This document shows positions 7,746-16,713 of a DNA stretch of 64,000 bases, one piece after another. Numbering within the stretch: position 1 is the first letter of the stretch; each line of letters opens with the position of its first letter. Source of the stretch: Dermabacteraceae bacterium TAE3-ERU5 (GTDB lineage Bacteria > Actinomycetota > Actinomycetes > Actinomycetales > Dermabacteraceae); NCBI GenBank assembly GCA_019218375.1, contig JAHUUK010000001.1:186001-250000 (forward strand). Reading direction: 5' to 3'. A program made the position numbers and the translations under genes. The notes beneath the pieces were generated by a model. That model saw only the letters and a list, made by a program, of their open reading frames with translations. It had not been told where the DNA came from and did not search any database.

Positions 7746-8204
7746 TCAGCGCGGGCGCACGGGAACGTAACGCAGTCGGCGCTTGATGCGATCGCGCAGC
7801 CGCAGCGGGGCGCGCCGATTGTCCAGGAATGCGCCGAGAACCTTAGCGAAGCGGTGGGTGTCCCGGCTGGAGCAGCCGTCGAATTCCAGGTGCGCACCGC
7901 GCGCATCTATCACCAGCAGGCTGCCCAGCCTGCCCTTGACGCGCACGCCGTCTACCTCCGGCATTTCAATCACGGTGCCGTGTATCCCTTCGTCCTCGCC
8001 GTAGGCGCAGGCGATCACCCTTTCCGTGGTGAGCAGCAGCAGGGCGCGTTTCGCCGCGTGCGGGGTGGCTACCGCAGCCTCCACCTGTTCTCCTGCGGGC
8101 ACCAGAGCCAGCGCTGCGCTGACCAGCGCGGGCGGGCCGGGCTTTTCTTGCAGGCGCGCAAAGACGTCGGCGGTGGCTGCGCTCAGATCTAGCTTCTCGC
8201 TCAT
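7746..8204 (-). CDS. PH-like domain hypothetical protein
   Basis: A 152-residue protein without a signal peptide or clear membrane helix. The middle part looks like a bacterial PH domain: LLLLTTERVIACAYG (about 53-67), then IEMPEVDGVRVKGRLG and LLVIDARGAHLEF, i.e. strands typical of proteins that read TTERV in a bPH domain. The C-terminus is very basic (RLRDRIKRRLR). The start ATG at 8204 has GAGGT close by and GATAAT 8 nt upstream. It converges on the DUF402 gene and diverges from pepN. The function is unknown. Confidence 0.65.
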   Translation of the reverse strand: MSEKLDLSAATADVFARLQEKPGPPALVSAALALVPAGEQVEAAVATPHAAKRALLLLTTERVIACAYGEDEGIHGTVIEMPEVDGVRVKGRLGSLLVIDARGAHLEFDGCSSRDTHRFAKVLGAFLDNRRAPLRLRDRIKRRLRYVPVRPR

Positions 8205-8278
8205 ACCTCATTATTATCCCCGGCGTGAAACAATAGGTATGCACCGACCCTCAAAAATGGGGTCTCATCAACTATTTC

Positions 8279-8284
8279 AGGAGG
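8279..8284 (+). promoter_or_regulatory. Ribosome-binding site that sets the pepN start
   Basis: A perfect AGGAGG abuts the ATG at 8285, which is too close to use; the GTG at 8294 lies 9 nt downstream, an ideal distance. pepN therefore most likely starts at the GTG. Confidence 0.75.
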
Positions 8285-8293
8285 ATGCGGGCC

Positions 8294-10846
8294 GTGCCCA
8301 ATACCGAAAACCTGACCCGTGACGAAGCCCGGGAGCGTTCCGGGTTCCTCGCCACCAAGACCTACGATGTGGCGCTGGACCTCACCACCGGCCCCACCAC
8401 TTTCCGCACCGAAACCACCATCGTTTTCACCTCCAGTGAGGCACGCGGCACCTTCGTTGACCTGCTGGCCCCGGCGGTGCACGAGGTAGAGGTGAACGGC
8501 GAACTGCTGGAGAACCCGCAGGAGCTATTCGACGGCGCGCGCGTCACCATTCCCGCCCTGCGCGAGGGTGAAAACACGGTGCGTATCCTGGCCGACGGCG
8601 CCTACATGAACACGGGCGAGGGCCTGCACCGCTTCGTTGATCCGGTAGACGACGAGGTGTACCTGTACACCCAGTTCGAGGTTTCCGACGCCCGCCGCAT
8701 GTTCGCCTGCTTCGAGCAGCCCGATCTGAAGGCGACCTTCACTTTCCACGTCACCGCGCCATCTCACTGGCGCGTCATGTCGAACTCCCCCACCCCGGAG
8801 CCGGTGGCTTCCGGCACCGAGGGCGTGAGCGTGTGGCACTTCAGCGAGACCGAGAAGATGTCCACCTACCTGACGGCTCTGTGCGCGGGTAAGTACGAGG
8901 GCGGCACCGGCGAGGTCACCACCCGTGATGGCCGCGTTATCCCGATGGGCGTGTTCGCCCGCGCGTCCCTGGCCCAGTACCTGGAGGCCGAGGACATGAT
9001 CGAAACCACCGCGAAGGGCATCGCCTTCTACGAGGAACGTTTCGATTGCGACTTCCCGTTCCGCAAGTACGATCAGATCTACGTGCCGGAATACAACATG
9101 GGCGCGATGGAAAACCCCGGCTGCGTCACCTACACCGAGACTTACGTGTTCCGCTCCGCGGTTTCCGACGCGATCCGCGAACGCCGCGACCTGACTGTGC
9201 TGCACGAGCTGGCGCACATGTGGTTCGGTGACCTGGTCACCATGCAGTGGTGGGATGATCTGTGGCTGAATGAATCGTTCGCCGAGTTCGCTTCGACCAC
9301 CGCGATGGCGGAGGCCACCAAGTGGACCAACGCCTGGACCACGTTCTCCTCGATGGAGAAGTCCTGGGCTTACAGCCAGGATCAGCTGCCCTCCACCCAC
9401 CCGATCGTGGCCGACATGGTCGATTTCGACGCGGTGGAAACCAACTTCGACGGCATCACCTACGCCAAGGGCGCTTCGGTGCTGCGTCAGCTCGTCGCCT
9501 ACGTCGGCGAGGACGCGTTCTTCGCGGGCCTGCGCGCCTACTTCAAGAAGCACGCTTGGGGTAACACCCAGCTCAAGGACCTGCTGGTAGAGCTGGAGGC
9601 GACCAGCGGCCGCGACCTGGCCACCTGGTCGGCGCTCTGGCTGGAAAAGGCCGGCGTGACCCTCCTGCGTCCCGTCATCGCACGGGCCGCCGACGGCAGC
9701 GTGGAATCGTTCAAGATCCGCCAGGAGGTTCCCGCCGAATACCCGACGCTGCGCCCGCACCGTCTGCGCATCGGCGGCTTCACCCTGGAGGGCGATAGCC
9801 TGACCCGCACCGTGCAGGTCGAGGTAGACGTGAACGGCGAAGAGACCGTGATCGAGGAACTGGTCGGCAAGAAGGCCGACCTGTGGCTGATCAACGACGA
9901 CGACCTCGCCTACACGAAGATTCGCCTGGACGAGGATTCGCTGCGCTGCGCGGTGGAGAACCTGCGCAAGCTGGATGATTCGCTGGCGCGCACCCTGATC
10001 TGGGGTGCCTGCTGGGACATGACCCGCGACGCCGAGATGAAGTCGCGCGACTTCACCGATCTGGTGCTGAAGAACATCACCCGCGAGGAAGAGTCCTCCG
10101 TGGTGCGCGTGCTGCTTAGCCAGCTACGTACCGCCGCCACCGTTTACGCCGCACCGGCGGCGCGCGAGCAGCGCACCGCCGAGGTAGCTGCCGCGCTGTG
10201 GGCGTTCGCCCTTGACGCGGAGGCCGGTAGCGATGCCCAGCTGCAGTTCCTGCAGCTGTTCATCGACCTGGCTGTTACCGCCGAACAGGTGGAGACCCTG
10301 CACGGCCTGTTCATCGGCAGCAAGCCGCTGCCGGGCCGCGAGATCGATACCGATCTGCGCTGGCGCCTGACCATCGCGCTGGCCCGCAACGGGGAAATCT
10401 CCGAAAGCGGCATCGACGCGGTGCTGGCGGACGACGACACGCAGGCTGGCCGCAAGAGCGCGCTCACCGCGAAGGCTTCGCTGCCCACCCCGGAGGCGAA
10501 GGCCGACGCGTGGCGCCGCACCGTCGAGGAAAACGAGCTGGCGAACGAGTCCCTCACCGCTGTGGTGCAGGGCTTCACCAACGTCAACGATCCCGAACTG
10601 ATCGCGGGCTACGTCGGCAAGTACTTCGAGATGCTGGAGCCGGTCTGGAAGGAACGCTCCAACGAGATCGCGAGCCGACTCACCGAGGGTCTCTTCCCCG
10701 GCGATTACCCGACCGCCGCCGTGGTTTCCGGCGCGCAGGCCTGGCTGGAGGCGCACGCCTCCGCGCCGCTCGGCCAGCGCCGCCCGATCATGGAGGGACG
10801 CGACCGTGCGCAGCGCGCGCTGCGTGTTCAGGAGATGGACGCCTAG
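8294..10846 (+). CDS. pepN: Aminopeptidase N (M1 family zinc metallopeptidase)
   Basis: Removes N-terminal amino acids from peptides in the cytoplasm. The protein (850 aa from the GTG at 8294) has the usual length of actinobacterial PepN. The exopeptidase motif GAMEN is at about residues 270-274 (NMGAMENPGC). The zinc site is HELAHMWFGD with the third ligand Glu in WLNESFAEF about 20 residues later. The C-terminal ERAP1-like helical domain fills the last 320 residues. An ATG 9 nt upstream abuts the AGGAGG and is less likely. The gene ends in a strong terminator. Confidence 0.97.
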   Translation: MPNTENLTRDEARERSGFLATKTYDVALDLTTGPTTFRTETTIVFTSSEARGTFVDLLAPAVHEVEVNGELLENPQELFDGARVTIPALREGENTVRILADGAYMNTGEGLHRFVDPVDDEVYLYTQFEVSDARRMFACFEQPDLKATFTFHVTAPSHWRVMSNSPTPEPVASGTEGVSVWHFSETEKMSTYLTALCAGKYEGGTGEVTTRDGRVIPMGVFARASLAQYLEAEDMIETTAKGIAFYEERFDCDFPFRKYDQIYVPEYNMGAMENPGCVTYTETYVFRSAVSDAIRERRDLTVLHELAHMWFGDLVTMQWWDDLWLNESFAEFASTTAMAEATKWTNAWTTFSSMEKSWAYSQDQLPSTHPIVADMVDFDAVETNFDGITYAKGASVLRQLVAYVGEDAFFAGLRAYFKKHAWGNTQLKDLLVELEATSGRDLATWSALWLEKAGVTLLRPVIARAADGSVESFKIRQEVPAEYPTLRPHRLRIGGFTLEGDSLTRTVQVEVDVNGEETVIEELVGKKADLWLINDDDLAYTKIRLDEDSLRCAVENLRKLDDSLARTLIWGACWDMTRDAEMKSRDFTDLVLKNITREEESSVVRVLLSQLRTAATVYAAPAAREQRTAEVAAALWAFALDAEAGSDAQLQFLQLFIDLAVTAEQVETLHGLFIGSKPLPGREIDTDLRWRLTIALARNGEISESGIDAVLADDDTQAGRKSALTAKASLPTPEAKADAWRRTVEENELANESLTAVVQGFTNVNDPELIAGYVGKYFEMLEPVWKERSNEIASRLTEGLFPGDYPTAAVVSGAQAWLEAHASAPLGQRRPIMEGRDRAQRALRVQEMDA

Positions 10847-10866
10847 TTTCGCGCCCCAGATAGCGC

Positions 10867-10908
10867 GGCGGGGCCGTTCACGCTTTTGCGTGGGCGGCCC
10901 CGCCTTTT
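10867..10908 (+). terminator. Rho-independent terminator of pepN
   Basis: GGCGGGGCCG (10867-10876) pairs with CGGCCCCGCC (10895-10904); an inner CACGC/GCGTG stem continues it, and TTTT follows. Confidence 0.9.
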
Positions 10909-10914
10909 CGTTGT

Positions 10915-10920
10915 TATCGT
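10915..10920 (+). promoter_or_regulatory. -10 element, leaderless mscS mRNA
   Basis: TATCGT ends exactly 7 nt before the ATG at 10928, directly after the pepN terminator. There is no ribosome-binding site. Confidence 0.65.
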
Positions 10921-10927
10921 GGCTACC

Positions 10928-11878
10928 ATGCCTTTTACACCGTTTCTGCCTTTCAAACCGGAAAGTCCCGAGCGTGAAGCGGCCCGTTTCGTGGAGTCCT
11001 TCACCGCGTGGCTCGGGCAGCACGGCGTGAACATCATCGTGATTTTGCTGGGCGCGCTGGTGATTCGCCTGTTCGCGGGCTGGCTGATTCGCCGCGGGTT
11101 CCATTCCATGATGGCGAGCGGGGAAACGCTGCGTTCCGTCACCACGCTGGTCGGCACCCGGAAGGTGGCCGACGAACGCGAACGCCAGATGGCGCAGGCC
11201 CGCCGCAAACAGCGCGCCGACACGATCTCGCAGGTGCTGCGGCACATAGTGTCGGCCACCATCGTGATCCTCGCTTTCGTGATGATCCTGGCCGAGATCG
11301 GCATTAATATCGCACCGATCATCGCCGGGCTGGGCGTGGCGGGTGTTGCCGCAGGCGTGGGCGCGCAGACCCTGGTGAAAGACATCGTGGCGGGCGTGAT
11401 GATCCTGTTCGAGGATCTGATCGGCGTGGGCGACGTGGTAGATCTGGAATACGCAAGCGGCACCGTGGAAAACATCAACCTGCGGGTGACGCAGGTGCGC
11501 GGCATAGACGGTGTGCTGTGGACCGTGCGTAACGGGGAAATCATTCGCATCGGCAACAAGTCGCGCGGCTTCGCCAGCGCGCTGGTGGTGGTAGACATCG
11601 CCGCGGGTGCCGACGATGACGCGGTGCGCGAGGCGCTGAGCGTCGTTTGCGATTCGCTCCCGAACGATCCCGATTACGGCAAGCATGTTTTGGAGGCTCC
11701 CGTTATCAGCGGCATTCTTTCCTCCGACGGTGCGCGCTACCAGCGCCGCATCGGCGTCAAGGTGGCCCCCGGCACCCAGTGGGATGTGGAGCAGGAGGTG
11801 CGCCGCCGGGTGCGAGAGGAGTTCCGTGCGCGCGGCATCGAAATGGCGCTGCCGCGCTTCCAGGAGGCGCAGCGCTAG
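10928..11878 (+). CDS. MscS-type mechanosensitive channel
   Basis: A small-conductance mechanosensitive channel (316 aa) that releases solutes upon osmotic downshock. Predicted membrane segments lie at about residues 28-50 (VNIIVILLGALVIRLFAGWL) and 104-124, plus the pore-lining TM3 at about 125-150 with the glycine/alanine-rich GLGVAGVAAGVGAQTLVKD. The beta domain (DLIGVGDVVDL) and the C-terminal alpha/beta domain follow. The ATG at 10928 is preferred because a TANNNT element sits 7 nt upstream; an in-frame start further up would lie inside the pepN terminator. It converges on a thioesterase gene with a shared terminator. Confidence 0.95.
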   Translation: MPFTPFLPFKPESPEREAARFVESFTAWLGQHGVNIIVILLGALVIRLFAGWLIRRGFHSMMASGETLRSVTTLVGTRKVADERERQMAQARRKQRADTISQVLRHIVSATIVILAFVMILAEIGINIAPIIAGLGVAGVAAGVGAQTLVKDIVAGVMILFEDLIGVGDVVDLEYASGTVENINLRVTQVRGIDGVLWTVRNGEIIRIGNKSRGFASALVVVDIAAGADDDAVREALSVVCDSLPNDPDYGKHVLEAPVISGILSSDGARYQRRIGVKVAPGTQWDVEQEVRRRVREEFRARGIEMALPRFQEAQR

Positions 11879-11895
11879 GGCGGTGCGCGCAAACC

Positions 11896-11936
11896 AAAAA
11901 GTGGGGGCGTCGGCAAAGACCGACGCCCCCACTTTT
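11896..11936. terminator. Bidirectional terminator between mscS and the thioesterase gene
   Basis: A long perfect stem, AAAAGTGGGGGCGTCGG (11897-11913) with its complement at 11920-11936, has A and T runs on both sides and so works for both convergent genes. Confidence 0.93.
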
Positions 11937-11969
11937 ACAGGTAAGTGTTTTACCGCTTCCCGGTTTTGC

Positions 11970-12452
11970 CTAGCTGCGGAAAACCAGCGGGCTACCCATC
12001 CACGGTTCCAGCTGATCGCGCACGTCCTGGCCGAGGCGCTGGGGACGCTGGGTGGCCGGGTTCATCTGGACAAGCACGCTGCGGGCAATCGCGTAGGGCT
12101 GCTGCGCCTCCGGATCATCCTTGGTGAGCACCTGGTAGTCGACGTCGATGCTGGCTCCCCCGATGCGGGAAATCCATAGGCGCACGATCACTCCCTCACG
12201 GTGGTAGCCGAGGGTGCGCTTATATTCGATGCGGTGCGAGGCGACGTAGGTTTGTAGTTCCTCGCTGTCTTTCAGCGTGGTGAGCGCGGTGGGCTGTTCC
12301 ACCGCTCCCAGTTCCGCTTCTTCTTCACTAACGGGCCAGAAAGCCTGAATGCGGGCCTCTTCCAGCAGCCGCACCAGCGCGGTGTTGTTTACGTGACGAT
12401 AACCGTCGAGGTCAGCCCAGCGCAGGGCAACTTCCAGATCGATGTGAGCCAT
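11970..12452 (-). CDS. Acyl-CoA thioesterase, 4HBT hotdog fold
   Basis: A 160-residue hotdog-fold thioesterase of the 4-hydroxybenzoyl-CoA thioesterase/YbgC type, hydrolysing an acyl-CoA; the acyl group is unknown. It starts AHIDLEVALRWADLDGYRHVNNTA, whose second part carries the family motif DLDGYRHVNN with the catalytic Asp. LGYHREGVIVRLWISRIG and IDVDYQVLTKD form the central strands. The start ATG at 12452 is chosen because CATAAT lies 7 nt upstream (leaderless); two upstream in-frame starts overlap that element. Confidence 0.9.
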   Translation of the reverse strand: MAHIDLEVALRWADLDGYRHVNNTALVRLLEEARIQAFWPVSEEEAELGAVEQPTALTTLKDSEELQTYVASHRIEYKRTLGYHREGVIVRLWISRIGGASIDVDYQVLTKDDPEAQQPYAIARSVLVQMNPATQRPQRLGQDVRDQLEPWMGSPLVFRS

Positions 12453-12459
12453 GCGTCCC

Positions 12460-12465
12460 ATTATG
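12460..12465 (-). promoter_or_regulatory. -10 element, leaderless thioesterase mRNA
   Basis: CATAAT on the minus strand ends 7 nt before the ATG at 12452, with no ribosome site. Confidence 0.6.
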
Positions 12466-12531
12466 CCCGCATCTGCCGTGAGCGCCACAGGAAAGCGCTG
12501 TCATAAAACTTCCGCGCGCAATGCCGCCACC

Positions 12532-13830
12532 TTATGCGAGGGCTTTGTTGCCTTCCTCCTGCGCTTCGCGCAGCCCATCCTGCGGGCTGATCTGCCCCGC
12601 CAACATGCGCTCAAAGAACGGTGCCACCGCATTGTGCCCGGCCACGGACTTTTCCACCCTGTCGGCCAGCACCGCCTCCCCCGCAGCTTTTATGAACGGG
12701 TTGGCATCGATTCCGCGTTCCTCCCAGAAGCGCAGGAATTCCCCCGCCACGTCCCGGTTACCGGGCATGGCGATACCCGCTGCGGCGAACGGCCGCTGTC
12801 CGTCGGCGCTGGCCAACCAGTCGATTAGCTGCGCGGTGTCATCGCGCCGCTTCGCGTGAGCGTTACCGACGGCCGCCACGGCGTGCAGGAACGATTTCGG
12901 GCCGTTCGGCCCGGCAACGGGCGCGGCGACGCCCCAGGAGAAGTTCTTCCCGACCCCGTTCGCGATCCGTTGCAGATTGTAAGAACCGGACTGGAACAGG
13001 GCGAGCCTGCCCTGGATGAAGAGATCGCGGCAATAAGCCGGGTTCCCGTTGCTGCCCTCGGTGGCGGGCGCCACCCGGTGCTTGTGCACCATGTCGGCCA
13101 GGTATTGCACGGCCTGGCTGGCACCGGGGGTGTTGAACGCGTATTTGCCTTCGCTCATCCACTGCGAGCCGGAAGCGGCCACGAAAGGCACCACGACTCC
13201 CGGCAGGTTCGCTTCCGCGTTGAAGCCGTAGCGGGCGGGCTTGTCGGGCGCGAAACCTTCTTCGCCGGGGTTTTTCCCTTCGCTGTCGGTGCTGAGCGCG
13301 CGGGCCGCCGCCAGCAGGGTATCGCCGGAGGAAGCGTTTGGTAGCCAGCGCAGCCTGTCGGGATCTATCTTCGCTTCTTCCAAAACGGTGCGGTTAAAGA
13401 AGAGCGCGGTCGTGTCCCAAAACTGCACGGCTCCCCAAAGCTTGCCGTCCAGACGGTACAGGTCGCTCGCGCGCTGTTCCAGATTGCCCGCGTCGGTAAC
13501 TTCAAGCAGGTTTCCCGCGCGTTGCAGCTGCAGGAAATTAGCGGTGTTGAGCCAAAAAACGTCCGGCGCTACGCCGCGCGCTACCTCCAACGGCAGGGCT
13601 GGCCAGTAGTCCTCCCACGCCATCACCTCAAGTTCCACCGCGATACCGGTTTTCTCGGTGAAGGCGCGCAGGGACTCGTTGTAGGGTTCCCGGAACGCTT
13701 CGTCCCAAATGCGGAACCTGAGCGGATCGGGCGTCTTTTCCGCCTGCTTTTGCCTGGCGCAGCCGGTGACTGCGGTGGCTGCGACCGCTGCCAATACGGC
13801 GCGGCGGGAGGGTGAGAAGGCAGCAGACAT
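12532..13830 (-). CDS. Extracellular solute-binding lipoprotein (sugar ABC family 1), probably Tat-exported
   Basis: A 432-residue binding protein for an ABC importer, probably of a sugar or oligosaccharide. The N-terminus carries a twin arginine (SPSRRAVLAAVAATAV) followed by the lipobox VTGC, so it should be exported, most likely through Tat, and anchored by a lipid on Cys25 or thereabouts. The body has the family features VEVMAWEDYW-like (here ELEVMAWEDYWPAL) and VFWLNTANF. The start has AAAGGA 7 nt upstream. No permease or ATPase gene is adjacent, so it must work with parts encoded elsewhere. Glycogen phosphorylase lies directly upstream on the same strand, behind a terminator. Confidence 0.9.
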   Translation of the reverse strand: MSAAFSPSRRAVLAAVAATAVTGCARQKQAEKTPDPLRFRIWDEAFREPYNESLRAFTEKTGIAVELEVMAWEDYWPALPLEVARGVAPDVFWLNTANFLQLQRAGNLLEVTDAGNLEQRASDLYRLDGKLWGAVQFWDTTALFFNRTVLEEAKIDPDRLRWLPNASSGDTLLAAARALSTDSEGKNPGEEGFAPDKPARYGFNAEANLPGVVVPFVAASGSQWMSEGKYAFNTPGASQAVQYLADMVHKHRVAPATEGSNGNPAYCRDLFIQGRLALFQSGSYNLQRIANGVGKNFSWGVAAPVAGPNGPKSFLHAVAAVGNAHAKRRDDTAQLIDWLASADGQRPFAAAGIAMPGNRDVAGEFLRFWEERGIDANPFIKAAGEAVLADRVEKSVAGHNAVAPFFERMLAGQISPQDGLREAQEEGNKALA

Positions 13831-13887
13831 AGCGTTCCTTTCGTGGACGGCCCATCTGAAAGGCTACACGGAGCCGGGGGCGGGGAA

Positions 13888-13924
13888 GAAAAACCGGCCG
13901 GCCCCGTTTAAGAGACCGGCCGGT
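13888..13924 (-). terminator. Rho-independent terminator of glgP
   Basis: ACCGGCCGG at 13893-13901 pairs with CCGGCCGGT at 13916-13924. On the minus strand the stem is followed by a run of five T. Confidence 0.88.
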
Positions 13925-13945
13925 ATTTACCTAACGGCTAGGCGA

Positions 13946-16507
13946 TTAGGAGCGGGCGAGCATTCCCAGCTCTGCGCTCGACATCAGCGCCGGGTGGGTC
14001 GGCACAACGCGCACGGTGTAGCCGTAGTTACCCGGATCGGTGATCGCGAAACGCGCCGCGTAACGGCCGCTTTCCTGACGGGTCAGCGGGATGAACGACG
14101 GCTTGGCCATCTCTCCCTCGTCGTTCAGCGCGCCGACTGCGGCCTCCACCACAACGTCGGAATCGCTGAGCGCGCCCAGCTCCACCCGTGCGGTCAGGGT
14201 CAGTTCCTCGCCTGTAGCAACCGGGGCGGAACCGTTGGTTTCTTCCAGGCGCAGCTCGCTCACCTGCACACCCGGCCAAGCATCGGCCACGCGCGCCTTG
14301 TATTCGCTGAAGCTGACAGCCAGGCCCGAATCTTTCACGAACTCGTAGGCGGCGGTGGCGGCGGGAACGTAAAGCTGCTCCACGTAGTCGCGCACCATGC
14401 GGGTGGCGGTAACGCGCGGGGCGATCTGCACCAGCGAGTTGCGCATCTTCTGCAGCCAGCCCTGCGAAAGGCCCTTGCCGCGCTGCTCGTAGAACAGTGG
14501 CGCGATCTGGTTTTCGAGCAGATCGTAAAGCGCGTCGGATTCGAGGCGGTCGCGGTATTCGCGGTCGCTCGTCTCCACGGTGGGGATGGTCCAGCCCGCT
14601 TCGTCGGTAGCCATCTCGTCCCACCAACCGTCGGAGATCGAGAAGGTCAGGCCGCCGTTGAGAACGGCCTTCATGCCGGAGGTGCCGGAGGCTTCCTCGG
14701 GGCGGATCGGGTTGTTCATCCAGACGTCGGAGCCGGAAACCAGCACCGAAGCCATCTTGATGTCGTAGTCGGGCAGGAACGCGATGCGGTGACGCACGCC
14801 GTGATCGTCGGCGAACTGCACCAGCTTCTGCATGAATTCCTTGCCGGGACGGTCGGCCGGGTGCGCCTTGCCCGCAATCACGAACTGCACGGGGCGTTCC
14901 TCGTTCAGCAGTATGCGGCGGAAACGCTCCGGGTCCTGCAGCATCAGGGTGAGGCGCTTGTAGGTAGAAACGCGACGTGCGAAACCGATGGTGAGCACGT
15001 TCGGGTCGAGGATCTCGCGGGTCCAGGCCAGCTCCGCCGGGTCCGCGCCACGGCGAATCCAGGACTCGTAGACGTGCTCGCGCGCCATCTCGACCAGTTC
15101 GCCGCGCAGTTCGTTGCGGGCGCTCGTCAGATCATCGTCGGACAGGCGGGCCAGCGGCGACCAGTCGGCTGCGGCGGCCATATCGACATCGCCCATGGCC
15201 TTCTTGTAAAGGTCGTCCATGGGGCCCGACAGCCAGGTGCGGCGGTGCACACCGTTGGTGATAGAGGTGATCGGCACCTCGGGTACGTCGAAGCCGGGGT
15301 AAAGCTCCTGGAACATACCGCGCGAAACCGCACCGTGCAGCTTGGAAACGCCGTTGGCGCGCTGCGCCAGGCGGAAGCCCATGTGCGCCATGTTGAAGGT
15401 GCTGGGATCGCTTTCCTGGCCGAGCGCCAGGGCGGTCTCCACCGGCAGGCCGGGGATGACACGGGACATGCCGTGCTCGTCCGCGTCCAGGTAGGTGCGC
15501 AGCTGCTGGGTGGCGAAGCGGTCGATACCGGCGGGCACGGGGGTGTGGGTGGTGAACACGGTGCCCGCGCGCACCTCGCCGAGGGCGGCATCGAAGCTGA
15601 GGCCGGTGCGCATGAGCTGGCCGACGCGCTCCAGGCCGGAGAAGCCCGCGTGGCCCTCGTTCAGGTGGAATGCCTGCGGGGCGGGGGCGCCGGTCAGTTC
15701 GCAGAAGCGTTCTACCGCGCGCACACCGGCGATGCCGAGGACGATCTCCTGGCGGATGCGGTGTTCGTGATCGCCACCGTAGAGGCGGTCGGTGGTCTCG
15801 CGCACCTCGGGGCTGTTCGCCTCCACGTTGGTGTCGAGCAGCAGCAGAGGGATACGGCCGATTTCGGCAACCCACAGGGCGACGGTGACGTCTTCCCCGC
15901 CGGGGAAGCTAACGTGCACGGTGGCCTGTTCGCCGTTTTCGTCCGCAACCGGCTTGACGGCCATCTTGGCCGGATCGTTCAGCTTGTAGTTCTCCTGCTG
16001 CCAGCCCTCGCGGTTCAGGCTCTGGGAGAAGTAGCCCCACTGGTAGAGCAGGCCGATGCCGTAAAGCGGCACGCCGAGGTCGGAGGCCGACTTCAGGTGG
16101 TCGCCCGCGAGGATGCCGAGGCCGCCCGAGTAGATCGGCAGGGTCGGGGAAATGCCGAACTCCATCGAGAAGTAGGCGACTGCCGGAACCGGGGCCTCGC
16201 CCTTGGGGAAGGTGCGCTGGAACCAGCGGTCTGCCGACAGGTAGGTGTGCAGTTCCTGCGCCTCAAGCCGCATCGCGGCGAGGAAGGAATCGTCGCGCAG
16301 CAGCTCCTGGAAACGGCTGGAGCGCACCATGGAGAGCATGCGCAGGGGGCTTTCGCCGCTGCGTGCAAACGCGGCGGGATCGATGGATCGGAAAAGATCC
16401 TGGGTTTCGCGACGCCAGGTCCAACGGAAGTTGAAGGCGAGTTCGCGCAGCGGGGCCAGTTCCTCGGGCAGAACCGACTCTACGGTGACAATGTTGGTGG
16501 GCTTCAT
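13946..16507 (-). CDS. glgP: Alpha-glucan (glycogen/maltodextrin) phosphorylase
   Basis: Breaks alpha-1,4-glucans with phosphate, releasing glucose 1-phosphate. The 853-residue protein fits the short actinobacterial GlgP type with an N-terminal DUF3417 domain (about 14-115). The pyridoxal-phosphate lysine lies in EASGTSGMKAVLNGG near 605; the substrate loop YSGGLGILAGDHLKSASDLG is near 119. The ATG at 16507 is chosen because TATTTT lies 6 nt upstream (leaderless); a longer in-frame reading of 44 codons would begin with sequence foreign to the family. A direct repeat upstream (16627-16644) could bind a sugar-responsive regulator. Confidence 0.94.
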   Translation of the reverse strand: MKPTNIVTVESVLPEELAPLRELAFNFRWTWRRETQDLFRSIDPAAFARSGESPLRMLSMVRSSRFQELLRDDSFLAAMRLEAQELHTYLSADRWFQRTFPKGEAPVPAVAYFSMEFGISPTLPIYSGGLGILAGDHLKSASDLGVPLYGIGLLYQWGYFSQSLNREGWQQENYKLNDPAKMAVKPVADENGEQATVHVSFPGGEDVTVALWVAEIGRIPLLLLDTNVEANSPEVRETTDRLYGGDHEHRIRQEIVLGIAGVRAVERFCELTGAPAPQAFHLNEGHAGFSGLERVGQLMRTGLSFDAALGEVRAGTVFTTHTPVPAGIDRFATQQLRTYLDADEHGMSRVIPGLPVETALALGQESDPSTFNMAHMGFRLAQRANGVSKLHGAVSRGMFQELYPGFDVPEVPITSITNGVHRRTWLSGPMDDLYKKAMGDVDMAAAADWSPLARLSDDDLTSARNELRGELVEMAREHVYESWIRRGADPAELAWTREILDPNVLTIGFARRVSTYKRLTLMLQDPERFRRILLNEERPVQFVIAGKAHPADRPGKEFMQKLVQFADDHGVRHRIAFLPDYDIKMASVLVSGSDVWMNNPIRPEEASGTSGMKAVLNGGLTFSISDGWWDEMATDEAGWTIPTVETSDREYRDRLESDALYDLLENQIAPLFYEQRGKGLSQGWLQKMRNSLVQIAPRVTATRMVRDYVEQLYVPAATAAYEFVKDSGLAVSFSEYKARVADAWPGVQVSELRLEETNGSAPVATGEELTLTARVELGALSDSDVVVEAAVGALNDEGEMAKPSFIPLTRQESGRYAARFAITDPGNYGYTVRVVPTHPALMSSAELGMLARS

Positions 16508-16513
16508 ACGGCC

Positions 16514-16519
16514 AAAATA
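16514..16519 (-). promoter_or_regulatory. -10 element, leaderless glgP mRNA
   Basis: TATTTT on the minus strand ends 6 nt before the ATG at 16507. Confidence 0.62.
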
Positions 16520-16626
16520 CCCCACACACAGGGGGATTACGGAAGATTTTTCGTGAAACCTCGCAAAAAACTTCCCACCAGCAGTCAAGAAAAACCAGAA
16601 ACCCTTAACTACCTGCAAAAACGTGC

Positions 16627-16644
16627 CATGAAAGCGCATGAAAG
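16627..16644. promoter_or_regulatory. Direct repeat, possible operator of glgP
   Basis: CATGAAAG occurs twice exactly 10 bp apart (16627-16634 and 16637-16644), one helical turn, about 110 bp upstream of the glgP -10 element. TTCTTGCAAA follows directly; CTTGCA-type motifs are used by LacI-type maltose regulators in actinobacteria. The rest of the 207-bp gap is A/T-richer than its flanks and holds only this repeat, the ettA terminator and the glgP promoter. Confidence 0.3.
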
Positions 16645-16660
16645 TTCTTGCAAATATGCC

Positions 16661-16698
16661 GCGAGGCGGCCCCTCCCCCGTGGGTGGGACCGCCTCGC
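16661..16698 (-). terminator. Probable terminator of ettA
   Basis: GCGAGGCGG (16661-16669) pairs with CCGCCTCGC (16690-16698). On the minus strand a weak T-rich stretch (ATATTT) follows. Confidence 0.65.
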
Positions 16699-16713
16699 CC
16701 AGGCGTAACTCGC

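Noticed and set aside
13709-16708. 999-codon open frame on the plus strand opposite glgP
   Set aside because: It has no family motifs, is rich in His, Arg and Gly, and mirrors the codon bias of the minus-strand phosphorylase gene, which is certain.
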